DNA from: Dyadobacter pollutisoli
Lineage (GTDB): Bacteria > Bacteroidota > Bacteroidia > Cytophagales > Spirosomataceae
Reading direction: 5' to 3'
Assembly: GCF_026625565.1 (NCBI RefSeq)
Contig: NZ_CP112998.1
Coordinates: 622,501-686,500 of the forward strand
Length of the DNA: 64,000 nucleotides
Below are positions 1 through 7,730 of this stretch, piece after piece. Position 1 is the stretch's first letter. Every line of letters begins with the position of its first letter. The position numbers and the translations under genes were made by a program. Under the pieces are notes generated by a model that saw only the letters and a list, made by a program, of their open reading frames with translations, had not been told where the DNA came from and ran no database searches.

Positions 1-954
1 ACCGAGCAGTACCCACACATTTTTTTTGACCTGGGTGAAAATAGTGTCAATGTGCATGTAGTCCCGCTTTTTCGGTATTTTAATGATGGTAATCTTATCG
101 ACCACATTTTTATCAAACAGGATTTTCATGACCTGTTGCGCAGCATAAATCGAGGTTCGCTCGCTGCAGCCGATCAGCAGGTGGTTGGGAGCGACCATCA
201 TCACGTCGCCACCTTCCAGGGTGCAGCGGTGGTAATCACTGGCTTTTTCGTCGTCCGGTAAGAGGAAATGCCGCTCATTTTCAGGTATTTCAATGAGGTT
301 ATCCTTGATATGGGCAAACATAGGATGGTAGAAAAAGACAAATTGGGCGAGAATGGATTCCCGGGTACGTGCCGTCTTCGCGGGTTTGTTGAGCAGGATA
401 TGATCATTGATAACGATACCAATATCCCGCATGAAAATCAGGTTGGGCAGGGGAGCGAAAAGCATTCGTTTATCCGGGCAGGAGCCTGAAATGAAGATCT
501 TGGCCAGCTCATGGGGATCGTATGCATTCAATTCCTCCTGAATGCGATAAGAGCATCTTTCTATACCACAGATCGCCGCGGTCAGCTTGACCCGCACATT
601 ATTTTCTTCAAGGATCTGTCCGAGCAGCTTCTGAATGTCCACTACGCGGTCGGAATCGTAATATTCATCGGTTCCCGGGATGTAGAAAGCCCTTGTGGGA
701 TCATTATCAATCTGGCTTAGTTTTCCTTTGATTTTATCAGGGTCCAGAAAGTACAGCAACAGTTTTACGTAATAGTCATACTCATCTCGGCGCATGGTAT
801 CCAGATGGACAATGTCCTCAAAAAGCCAGTCCTGGGCTTTGCTGGGCACTACCTTGCCCAAACCGCGGTCGGGGCTGTGGATGAGCAGTCTTTTGAGGGT
901 GCCTGTTTCGGAAGAGACATTGATTGTGTTATCGGGTGCAGCGTCTGTTATCAT
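1..954 (-). CDS. Arginine deiminase-like protein, C-terminus cut by window edge
   Basis: The minus strand is open from an ATG at 954-952 to the window edge, giving 318 residues without a stop. The translation carries amidinotransferase-superfamily motifs in order: FMRD (catalytic Asp region), HRCTLEGGDV (His and Glu) and MHIDTIFTQV (catalytic His). The active-site Cys normally near the C-terminus lies outside the window. Arginine deiminase converts arginine to citrulline and ammonia in the cytoplasm; family membership is well supported, but the exact substrate is inferred. The gene is divergent from sufC, separated by 257 bp. No arcB/arcC-type neighbour is visible, so a catabolic ADI operon cannot be claimed. 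Confidence 0.88.
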   Translation of the reverse strand, partial: MITDAAPDNTINVSSETGTLKRLLIHSPDRGLGKVVPSKAQDWLFEDIVHLDTMRRDEYDYYVKLLLYFLDPDKIKGKLSQIDNDPTRAFYIPGTDEYYDSDRVVDIQKLLGQILEENNVRVKLTAAICGIERCSYRIQEELNAYDPHELAKIFISGSCPDKRMLFAPLPNLIFMRDIGIVINDHILLNKPAKTARTRESILAQFVFFYHPMFAHIKDNLIEIPENERHFLLPDDEKASDYHRCTLEGGDVMMVAPNHLLIGCSERTSIYAAQQVMKILFDKNVVDKITIIKIPKKRDYMHIDTIFTQVKKNVWVLLG

Positions 955-1147
955 AAACGAAGTGTTGAAAGGCCTTTGTCGCAAAGTAAATCTTTCTTTG
1001 CCAATTAAAAATAGCACCCGTTTCAACCTCTTCATAATGTGGGTATTTCACTGAGAAATATATAATTCCGGGGAACAAGGCGTCTTATAAAAAGGTTAAT
1101 CAATATATAAGTCCGGTGTCTGCCGGGTTTGGCATTCATTTTCTTTT

Positions 1148-1170
1148 ACGCTTAAAGCGTGTTACTTTTG
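1148..1170 (+). promoter_or_regulatory. Candidate suf promoter with palindromic operator
   Basis: TACTTTTG at 1163-1170 matches the Bacteroidota -7 consensus TAnnTTTG and lies about 40 bp before the sufC ATG. Immediately upstream, 1148-1160 is a perfect 13-bp palindrome (ACGCTT-A-AAGCGT). Its place between the -33 and -7 regions would suit a repressor operator. No clear -33 TTG is seen at the right spacing. The regulator is unknown; an Fe-S-sensing factor is only a guess. Confidence 0.5.
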
Positions 1171-1211
1171 CGGTAAATTACCACGAACTATATATTAAGT
1201 ATTAATTAGTT

Positions 1212-1970
1212 ATGCTCTCTATTAATGACTTGCGTGCCTCAATTGAAGGCAAAGAAATATTAAAAGGCATTAACCTGGAAGTTAAGCCAGGTGAAGTGCA
1301 TGCGATTATGGGGCCGAATGGTTCCGGAAAAAGCACTTTGGCATCTGTTTTGGCTGGAAGAGAGGAATACGAGGTTACTGGCGGTAGTGTTGTTTTTGAC
1401 GGAAAAGACATATTGGAAATGGCTCCTGAGGAAAGAGCAGCGGAAGGTATTTTTCTTGCTTTCCAGTACCCTGTTGAAATTCCGGGAGTAACTACCATCA
1501 ATTTTCTTAAAACTGCTGTTAACGAAATTCGTAAATATAAAGGAGAAAGCCCGCTGGACGCTGCTCAGTTCCTGAAAATGGTGCGTGAGAAAGCCAAGCT
1601 GGTCAGTATGAACGACTCTTTGCTGAAACGTGCTTTGAACGAAGGCTTTTCGGGTGGTGAGAAAAAACGTAACGAAATCTTCCAGATGGCGGTGCTTGAA
1701 CCCAAGCTGGCGATCCTCGACGAAACCGATTCAGGTTTGGATATTGATGCGTTGCGTATTGTAGCAGAAGGAGTTAATTCGCTTCGCTCTCCGGATCGTG
1801 CTGCGATTGTGGTAACCCACTATCAGCGTTTGCTGGATTACATTGTGCCTGACTATGTACACGTGCTTTACAAAGGGCGCATCGTGAAATCCGGTCCAAA
1901 GGAACTGGCCCTGGAACTGGAAGAAAAAGGTTACGACTGGATTAAAGCGGAAGTTGAAGCCGTTGGTTAA
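1212..1970 (+). CDS. sufC: Fe-S cluster assembly ATPase SufC
   Basis: A 252-residue ABC-type ATPase, the usual SufC length. Walker A is GPNGSGKST, the Q-loop lies in AFQYPVEIPG (SufC-typical), the signature is FSGGEKKRNE and Walker B is LAILDETDSGLD. SufC works in the cytoplasm with SufB and SufD as a scaffold complex that builds iron-sulfur clusters. It is first in the operon, followed by sufD after 63 bp. In most genomes sufB comes directly before sufC; here the upstream neighbour is a divergent deiminase gene, so sufB must be encoded elsewhere. The ATG at 1212 fits the start of the conserved domain. Confidence 0.97.
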   Translation: MLSINDLRASIEGKEILKGINLEVKPGEVHAIMGPNGSGKSTLASVLAGREEYEVTGGSVVFDGKDILEMAPEERAAEGIFLAFQYPVEIPGVTTINFLKTAVNEIRKYKGESPLDAAQFLKMVREKAKLVSMNDSLLKRALNEGFSGGEKKRNEIFQMAVLEPKLAILDETDSGLDIDALRIVAEGVNSLRSPDRAAIVVTHYQRLLDYIVPDYVHVLYKGRIVKSGPKELALELEEKGYDWIKAEVEAVG

Positions 1971-2033
1971 GAAAGAAATGAAGGTTTTGCCTTGCTGTAA
2001 TTCTTAACATTAAAAGTACATATTACTACATCA

Positions 2034-3353
2034 ATGAGTACCGAAACAATAGATTTGAAAACCAGGCTGATCACGGACTTTCATGCCCGTGAATCCGTTA
2101 TGAATGGTGAAGCTTCTTCGGATTTTCACCAGAAAAAACGTGCAGCACTGGCTCAGTTTGATAAGTTGGGCTTTCCGACCCCACGTAATGAAGAGTGGAA
2201 ATATTCCAATGTAAAGGACCTGATCAGCGTTAATTATAATTTTAATGCAGACAGCACGCTTAGCCTGGCTGAATTGGAGGACCTGAACATACCTGAGCAG
2301 GAAGCCAACATTGTTTATTTTGTCAACGGACATTATAACGCCGCATTGTCCCGACTCATCTCTTCGCAGGACCAGATCACCATTGAACCACTTTCAGAGG
2401 CTTACAAAAAGAATCCGGAGCTGGTCAACAATTATTTCAACGAGCTTGCGAAAGAAGGTGAAGATGCTTTTACAGCCTTGAACACGGCTTTTGCCCAGGA
2501 TGGTATTTTTATCCACGTTGCCGATAATAAAACGGTGGAACATCCTGTGATCCTTCGTTTTGTGAGCGATGCACGCAGCCAGGATGTAGGCAGCCAGCCC
2601 AGAAATATCATTGCAGTTGGCCGGAATGCACATGTAAAACTGGCGGAAGCTTTCCGTACACTGGGTGAGCAGCGTTCGTTTACAAACGTGGTCACCGAGA
2701 TATATGTGGGCGAAGAGGCAGGTGTGGAATACTACAAAGTGCAGAACGAAAGCGATAATGCTTACCACATTGGAACCACGCAGGTGAGAATGCTGGACCG
2801 TTCGCATTTCTACGCCGGGACAGTGACATTAAATGGCCGTTTTACACGCAACAATCTGAACATTGTTTTGGATGGAGAGCGTTGTGAGGCACATATGTAC
2901 GGGTTGTACTTCCCGGATGGTACGCAGCACGTTGATAACCATACGGTTGCTGATCATCGCAAGCCTAATTCCGAAAGTAATGAATTATACAAAGGAATTT
3001 TGAGGGACAAGGCAAAGGGAGTTTTCAACGGCAAAATATTTGTACGCCAGGATGCTCAAAAGACCAATGCTTTCCAGTCTTGTAAAAATATCGTATTGTC
3101 TCCCGAGGCGACGATGAACACCAAGCCGCAGCTCGAAATTTTTGCGGATGACGTGAAATGCTCACACGGAACTACCACTGGCCAGATCGACGAAGAGGCA
3201 TTGTTCTACATGCGTTCACGCGGAATTTCAAGGTCAGAAGCGTTATCACTTTTAATGTTTGCTTTTTGCGCCGACGTAGTTTCTCAGATCAAGATCGATT
3301 CAGTTCGGGAATATCTGGAAAATGTGATCGCGCAGAAACTGGCTTCAAAATAA
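2034..3353 (+). CDS. sufD: Fe-S cluster assembly protein SufD
   Basis: A 439-residue SufB/SufD-family protein. The N-terminal half carries the motif RNEEWKYSN near residue 53, typical of SufD. The C-terminal beta-helix core includes CSHGTTTGQIDEEALFYMRSRG, whose Cys-His pair is conserved in the family. SufD pairs with SufB and SufC in the assembly scaffold and helps iron entry. It is second in the suf operon. Length and the CSHG/RSRG signature favour SufD over SufB, which is longer and carries extra cysteines. Confidence 0.95.
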   Translation: MSTETIDLKTRLITDFHARESVMNGEASSDFHQKKRAALAQFDKLGFPTPRNEEWKYSNVKDLISVNYNFNADSTLSLAELEDLNIPEQEANIVYFVNGHYNAALSRLISSQDQITIEPLSEAYKKNPELVNNYFNELAKEGEDAFTALNTAFAQDGIFIHVADNKTVEHPVILRFVSDARSQDVGSQPRNIIAVGRNAHVKLAEAFRTLGEQRSFTNVVTEIYVGEEAGVEYYKVQNESDNAYHIGTTQVRMLDRSHFYAGTVTLNGRFTRNNLNIVLDGERCEAHMYGLYFPDGTQHVDNHTVADHRKPNSESNELYKGILRDKAKGVFNGKIFVRQDAQKTNAFQSCKNIVLSPEATMNTKPQLEIFADDVKCSHGTTTGQIDEEALFYMRSRGISRSEALSLLMFAFCADVVSQIKIDSVREYLENVIAQKLASK

Positions 3354-3391
3354 TATCCCGAGGCTTTTTCAAAGGATACCAAACTTATTGC

Positions 3392-3429
3392 TACCCAACC
3401 TTCAATTTTTTGGGTTGGGTATTTTTCTT
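3392..3429 (+). terminator. Terminator-like hairpin between sufD and sufS
   Basis: TACCCAACC at 3392-3400 pairs with GGTTGGGTA at 3413-3421, followed by TTTTTCTT. This has the form of an intrinsic terminator but lies inside the suf operon, 39 bp after the sufD stop and 17 bp before the sufS start. It probably lowers transcription into sufS rather than ending the operon, or sufS has a further promoter. Confidence 0.65.
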
Positions 3430-3437
3430 AAATACCC

Positions 3438-4670
3438 ATGACAATGAGCAACAATCTCAATATAGCGTCAATCAGAAATGATTTTCCGATCCTGAATGAA
3501 ATCATTAACGGGAAACAGCTGGTCTATTTTGATAACGCGGCCACTACTCAGAAACCAAGGCTGGTGCTGGATGCATTATCAGGATATTACGAACATTACA
3601 ATGCCAATATTCACCGTGGCATTCATCATCTGGCCGAGAAAGCGACTTCTGCATTTGAACTTTCGCGTCGCAGGTTACAGACCTTCCTGAATGCAGAATT
3701 CCCGGAAGAGATCATTTTTACATATGGAACAACAGATGGTATCAATTTGGTGGCGTCCAGCTACGGCCGGAAATTCCTGAAAGAGGGGGACGAAGTGATC
3801 ATTTCCACCATGGAGCATCATTCCAATATTGTGCCCTGGCAGATGCTATGCGAAGAAAAAGGGTGTATCCTGAAAGTAATCCCTATCAATGATGATGGAG
3901 AGTTGCTGATGGACGAATATGAAAAGATGCTGACTGAGCGGACCAGATTCGTATCGGTAGTACATGTTTCCAACTCTTTGGGCACGATCAATCCCGTCAA
4001 GGAGATCATTGAAAAAGCGCATCGGGTAGGAGCAAAGGTACTTTTGGATGGCGCTCAGGCTAGTTCCCACATTCACCTGGATGTGCAGGACCTGGATTGC
4101 GATTTTTACTCACTGTCTCTACATAAGATTTACGGTCCGACTGGGATGGGTATTTTGTATGGAAAGAAAGACCTGCTCAATGCCATGCCTCCCTACCGGG
4201 GCGGTGGCGAGATGATTAAAGAAGTGACTTTCGCCAAGACTACTTATAATGAACTTCCGTACAAATTTGAAGCAGGGACGCCCAACATTGCTGATGTAGT
4301 AGCGGCCAAGTATGCTTTGGACTATGTCGATACTTTGGGTAAATCCAACATTGCAGCTTATGAGCATGAATTGCTGACGTACGCGACCGAGGCTGTGAGT
4401 GAGATCGAAGGTTTGAGAATTATCGGTAAGGCCAAAGAAAAGGTAAGTGTGCTCTCATTTGTCATTGACGGAATTCACCATCAGGACATTGGCGTACTGC
4501 TGGATCAGCAGGGGATTGCGGTTCGAACAGGACATCATTGCACGCAGCCACTGATGAACCGCTTCAATATTTCAGGAACCTCACGGGCTTCATTTGCTGT
4601 TTATAATACATTCGAAGAAATAGATCTGCTGGTGAAAGGCCTGCATAAGGTCAAGAAAATGCTCGGATAA
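3438..4670 (+). CDS. sufS: Cysteine desulfurase SufS
   Basis: A 410-residue class V aminotransferase-fold cysteine desulfurase of the SufS (group II) type. The pyridoxal-phosphate Lys is residue 230 in SLSLHKIYGPTG; the persulfide-carrying Cys is residue 368 in AVRTGHHCTQP, within the short loop typical of SufS. It takes sulfur from cysteine and hands it to SufE, encoded two genes downstream. The start at 3438 is used; an in-frame ATG at 3444 is equally possible (two residues shorter). Confidence 0.97.
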   Translation: MTMSNNLNIASIRNDFPILNEIINGKQLVYFDNAATTQKPRLVLDALSGYYEHYNANIHRGIHHLAEKATSAFELSRRRLQTFLNAEFPEEIIFTYGTTDGINLVASSYGRKFLKEGDEVIISTMEHHSNIVPWQMLCEEKGCILKVIPINDDGELLMDEYEKMLTERTRFVSVVHVSNSLGTINPVKEIIEKAHRVGAKVLLDGAQASSHIHLDVQDLDCDFYSLSLHKIYGPTGMGILYGKKDLLNAMPPYRGGGEMIKEVTFAKTTYNELPYKFEAGTPNIADVVAAKYALDYVDTLGKSNIAAYEHELLTYATEAVSEIEGLRIIGKAKEKVSVLSFVIDGIHHQDIGVLLDQQGIAVRTGHHCTQPLMNRFNISGTSRASFAVYNTFEEIDLLVKGLHKVKKMLG

Positions 4671-4730
4671 TTTTGCTTAAATTTACCCGGCGCGGCGGGC
4701 CTCCTCATTGAAACCAAACTATATACACAT

Positions 4731-5111
4731 ATGCCTAGTACAGTACAGGAAGCAAAGCGTTATCTGGATAATGCGAAGGAGATTTTAAGAGAAAAAGCTA
4801 AGAAGGAAGATGGCTATTACCAGGACAAAAAGTATGTAAAGCTAGCCGGACATGCAGCCTACACCGGAGTTTTGGTGGCACTGGACGCATTGTTTGAAAA
4901 TAAAACAAAGGGTAGGAAAGACGTAGATTGGTATAAAGAGCGGTTAGCGAAGATGGATAAAAAGGTACTCAACGCATTTAATGGAGCTTACGATACACTT
5001 CATTTAGCTATGGGTTACGACGGAAATCCAGTTTCCGAAGTTTCGAAAATAGGATTGGAAGTGGCCGAATCCATCATCAATTGGGTTGAAACCAGAACCG
5101 CAGATGCATAA
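4731..5111 (+). CDS. DUF5618-like helical protein in suf operon
   Basis: A 126-residue, charged, helix-rich protein without signal peptide or membrane segment. It resembles the DUF5618 family of Bacteroidota (features: EAKRYLDNAKEIL near the start, AGHAAYTGVLVALDALF in the middle, Lys-rich central part); the family name is recalled, not searched. It sits between sufS and sufE, 14 bp before sufE, so it is very likely co-transcribed with the Fe-S genes. The helical layout recalls HEPN/four-helix proteins. A role as a SufS-SufE accessory factor is inference from position only. Confidence 0.8.
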   Translation: MPSTVQEAKRYLDNAKEILREKAKKEDGYYQDKKYVKLAGHAAYTGVLVALDALFENKTKGRKDVDWYKERLAKMDKKVLNAFNGAYDTLHLAMGYDGNPVSEVSKIGLEVAESIINWVETRTADA

Positions 5112-5125
5112 AAATTAGTGATACA

Positions 5126-5557
5126 ATGACCATAAACGAGATACAGGACGAACTAATTTCTGATTTTGAATTGTTTGATGATTGGGAAAGCAAGTACGAG
5201 TACATTATAGATCTTGGAAAGCAGTTCCCTCCGTTGGAAGAACAGTTTAAAACAGAGGATAACATTATCAAGGGTTGCCAATCCCGCGTTTGGCTGAATG
5301 CTTACATGGACGGGGAGCTTTTGAAATTTGAAGCCGACAGTGATGCAATCATCGTTCGGGGGCTGGTGAGTATGCTGGTTAAAGTACTTTCAGGGCATAC
5401 GCCGGAGCAGATTGCCAGTGCGAACCTTTACTTCATGGAGCGGATCGGTTTACATCAGCACTTGGCGCAAACCAGATCCAATGGGCTAGCTGCGATGCTA
5501 AAACAAATGAAAGCTTACGGATTTGCCTATCAGGCCAAATCAGTAAATGTAGAATAA
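5126..5557 (+). CDS. sufE: Sulfur acceptor protein SufE
   Basis: A 143-residue SufE-family protein. The sulfur-accepting Cys is residue 51 in IIKGCQSRVWL, the family hallmark. The N-terminal DDWESKYEYIIDLGKQFPPL segment is also typical. SufE receives persulfide sulfur from SufS, raises its activity and passes sulfur to the SufBCD scaffold. It is placed 14 bp after the DUF5618-like gene and 31 bp before sufT. Confidence 0.96.
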   Translation: MTINEIQDELISDFELFDDWESKYEYIIDLGKQFPPLEEQFKTEDNIIKGCQSRVWLNAYMDGELLKFEADSDAIIVRGLVSMLVKVLSGHTPEQIASANLYFMERIGLHQHLAQTRSNGLAAMLKQMKAYGFAYQAKSVNVE

Positions 5558-5588
5558 GGCCAAGTCGTCGTACCATAAATAAATTGAA

Positions 5589-5900
5589 ATGTCAGAGTCA
5601 GAATTAAGGGAAGAAGTAGTAAGAGCGATCAAGACGGTTTATGATCCGGAAATTCCGGTGGACGTGTATGAGCTTGGGCTGATTTACGATTTGAAGATAT
5701 TCCCGGTAAACAATGTCTTTGTTTCCATGACGCTGACCTCGCCATCATGCCCGTCGGCAGGAACATTGCCTGGCGAAGTGGAGCAAAAAATAAGGGAAGT
5801 AGAGGGCGTGAACGATGTAAGTCTCGAACTGACCTTCGATCCTCCTTATTCCACAGAAATGATGTCCGAAGAGGCGAAACTGGAACTGGGGTTCATGTAA
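5589..5900 (+). CDS. sufT: SufT/MIP18-family Fe-S maturation protein (DUF59)
   Basis: A 103-residue DUF59 (MIP18) protein, the last gene of the suf operon. Family motifs DPEIPVDVYELGLIYD and TLTSPSCPSAGTLP are present, the latter holding the conserved Cys. Such proteins help deliver or mature Fe-S clusters in the cytoplasm; PaaD-like proteins of the same fold have related roles. The suf context supports SufT. A 182-bp gap with short repeats follows. Confidence 0.92.
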   Translation: MSESELREEVVRAIKTVYDPEIPVDVYELGLIYDLKIFPVNNVFVSMTLTSPSCPSAGTLPGEVEQKIREVEGVNDVSLELTFDPPYSTEMMSEEAKLELGFM

Positions 5901-5907
5901 ATATACC

Positions 5908-6048
5908 TCGGCTGTCGGCTTTCAGCAGTCAATTAAAGAACTTCGGCTGTCGGCGATCGGCAGTCAGTTATAGAGAACTTCGGCTGTCGGCGATCGGCAG
6001 TCAAACATAAATAAATTTGAAGGCCGAAAGCTGACTGCCGACGGCCAG
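5908..6048. repeat. Three direct repeats plus an inverted copy
   Basis: A 26-bp word (CTTCGGCTGTCGGCGATCGG followed by CAGTCA) occurs exactly at 5941-5966 and 5978-6003, a 37-bp period. A diverged copy is at 5908-5931. An imperfect inverted copy, TGACTGCCGACGGCCAG, is at 6032-6048 and could fold back on the direct copies in RNA. The block fills the gap between sufT and the bacilliredoxin gene. It looks like an intergenic interspersed repeat; it may also end suf transcription. Confidence 0.8.
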
Positions 6049-6082
6049 TAAACTATCTTATAAACTTTAATTTTAAAACAAT

Positions 6083-6511
6083 ATGTATCCACCACAATTA
6101 GTGGCTCCGATGAAAGCTGAACTTGTTAATGTCGGTTTTCAGGATTTAACAACAGCGGCAGAAGTTGATAACTTCATGCAAACAACAAAAGGTACTGCAT
6201 TGGTTGTGATCAATTCAGTATGTGGCTGTGCAGCTGGCGCGGCACGTCCCGGCGTAAGAGCGGCTTTGTCACGCAGCGAAATCAAGCCCGATCATCTGGC
6301 GACTGTTTTTGCTGGCGCTGACCTGGAAGCTACTGCCAAAATGCGTGAGTATACATTACCATACCCACCGTCATCACCAGCAGTAGCGCTTTTTAAAGAC
6401 GGAGAGTTGATCCATTTCGTTGAGCGTCATCACATTGAAGGCCGTTCAGCTGAAATGATTGCACAACATTTGCAAATGGCATTCGAAGAATTCTGCGCAG
6501 AAGAGGCATAA
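6083..6511 (+). CDS. Bacilliredoxin, BrxA/BrxB (YphP/YqiW) family
   Basis: A 142-residue protein with the CGC motif (Cys47 and Cys49, in INSVCGCAAG) of the BrxA/BrxB family. In Firmicutes these thioredoxin-like proteins remove bacillithiol from mixed disulfides. Whether this organism makes bacillithiol cannot be told from the window; the conserved CGC supports a thiol-disulfide role. It has its own transcription unit: a repeat-filled gap before it and a strong terminator after it. Confidence 0.92.
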   Translation: MYPPQLVAPMKAELVNVGFQDLTTAAEVDNFMQTTKGTALVVINSVCGCAAGAARPGVRAALSRSEIKPDHLATVFAGADLEATAKMREYTLPYPPSSPAVALFKDGELIHFVERHHIEGRSAEMIAQHLQMAFEEFCAEEA

Positions 6512-6537
6512 TTCGACCAGATTTTGTAAGTAATATG

Positions 6538-6578
6538 CGGCTACTTTCGATTAACTTTGAAAGTAGCCGTCTCATTTT
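6538..6578 (+). terminator. Intrinsic terminator after bacilliredoxin gene
   Basis: Perfect 11-bp stem CGGCTACTTTC (6538-6548) / GAAAGTAGCCG (6559-6569) with a 10-nt loop, followed by a T-rich run ending at 6578. It starts 26 bp after the stop codon. Confidence 0.85.
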
Positions 6579-6602
6579 AGGGATATTTTTAGCTGAATTC
6601 TT

Positions 6603-7712
6603 ATGCGTGGACATCGTTTTTCCAAATTCATACCGGCCGAGCAGGGCGCTAACAGTAAGTTCGAGCAGCTGTTTGATATTTTTCAGCAGTTGCTTCTGAT
6701 GACTTCCGGCGATGTCAGCGAGGCTATGTCCTGGCTGAGCGAACTGGACCGCCAGTATAACCTCACCAATGATTCATACGGTATCGGCGATTTCTTTGAT
6801 GACCTCAAAAAGAAAGGCTATATCACAGAGGAAAAGCAGGATGGCGAGAGCAAGATCATTATGACGCCCAAAGCGGAGAAAAGCATCCGTAAAAGTGCAT
6901 TGGACGAAATATTCGGAAAATTGAAGCGCTCCAAATCAGGAGGAAATCACCATACGCCACATATGGGAGTGGGGGATGAGCTCAGCAGCGATATCCGTCA
7001 GTTTCAGTTTGGGGATACATTGGATCAGATCGCGATGACCGAATCCATTAAAAATGCGCAGGTCAATCACGGCATCGGAGATTTTATGCTGATGGAAAAT
7101 GACCTGGAAGTGGTGGAGCGCGAGCAAAAAACGACCACGGCTACGGTGGTCATGATCGATATCAGCCATTCGATGATATTGTATGGAGAGGACCGCATTA
7201 CACCTGCCAAGAAAGTAGCCCTGGCTTTGGCCGAGCTGATCAGAAGCAAGTACCCGAAAGATTCACTGGATATTATTGTTTTTGGCAATGATGCCTGGCA
7301 AATCCAGATCAAGGACCTTCCTTACCTGGAAGTAGGACCTTATCATACCAATACGGTGGCCGGCTTGGAGCTTGCTATGGACATTTTGCGCCGCAAGAAA
7401 ACGCGTAACAAGCAGATTTTTATGATTACCGACGGAAAGCCGACCTGTTTGAAAGAAGGGATCCGTTATTACAAAAACAGTTTCGGCCTCGACCGCAAGA
7501 TCATCAACAAAACACTGACACTGGCTGCGCAATGCAGGCGGCTGGATATACCGGTAACAACCTTTATGATTGCTACCGATCCATACCTTAAACAGTTTGT
7601 ACAAAACTTTACCCAGGTCAACAATGGCCGTGCCTATTACAGCAATTTGCAGGGCTTAGGTGGTTTTGTACTGGAAGATTTTCAACGCAACCGCAGAAAA
7701 AATGTGAAATAG
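6603..7712 (+). CDS. VWA-domain protein, BchD/CoxE-like
   Basis: A 369-residue cytoplasmic protein. The N-terminal 180 residues are charged and helical. The C-terminal half is a von Willebrand A domain with an intact metal-ion-dependent adhesion site: DISHS (Asp186, Ser188, Ser190) and a later MITDGKPT. Such proteins usually pair with a MoxR/ChlI-type AAA+ ATPase to form a chelatase- or chaperone-like machine. A fitting ATPase lies about 27 kb away at 34374-35909. The true substrate is unknown; pigment synthesis is not implied. Confidence 0.85.
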   Translation: MRGHRFSKFIPAEQGANSKFEQLFDIFQQLLLMTSGDVSEAMSWLSELDRQYNLTNDSYGIGDFFDDLKKKGYITEEKQDGESKIIMTPKAEKSIRKSALDEIFGKLKRSKSGGNHHTPHMGVGDELSSDIRQFQFGDTLDQIAMTESIKNAQVNHGIGDFMLMENDLEVVEREQKTTTATVVMIDISHSMILYGEDRITPAKKVALALAELIRSKYPKDSLDIIVFGNDAWQIQIKDLPYLEVGPYHTNTVAGLELAMDILRRKKTRNKQIFMITDGKPTCLKEGIRYYKNSFGLDRKIINKTLTLAAQCRRLDIPVTTFMIATDPYLKQFVQNFTQVNNGRAYYSNLQGLGGFVLEDFQRNRRKNVK

Positions 7713-7730
7713 GGCTTCAAAACCCTATTT
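7707..7730. terminator. Bidirectional terminator-like hairpin
   Basis: AAATAGGG at 7707-7714 pairs with CCCTATTT at 7723-7730 around an 8-nt loop. It overlaps the stop codons of both converging genes (VWA gene ending at 7712 and deacetylase gene ending at 7725) and could end transcription from either side. Confidence 0.6.

Noticed and set aside
5908..6048. CRISPR-like array
   Set aside because: Only two exact copies with an 11-bp spacer, an inverted copy and no cas genes.
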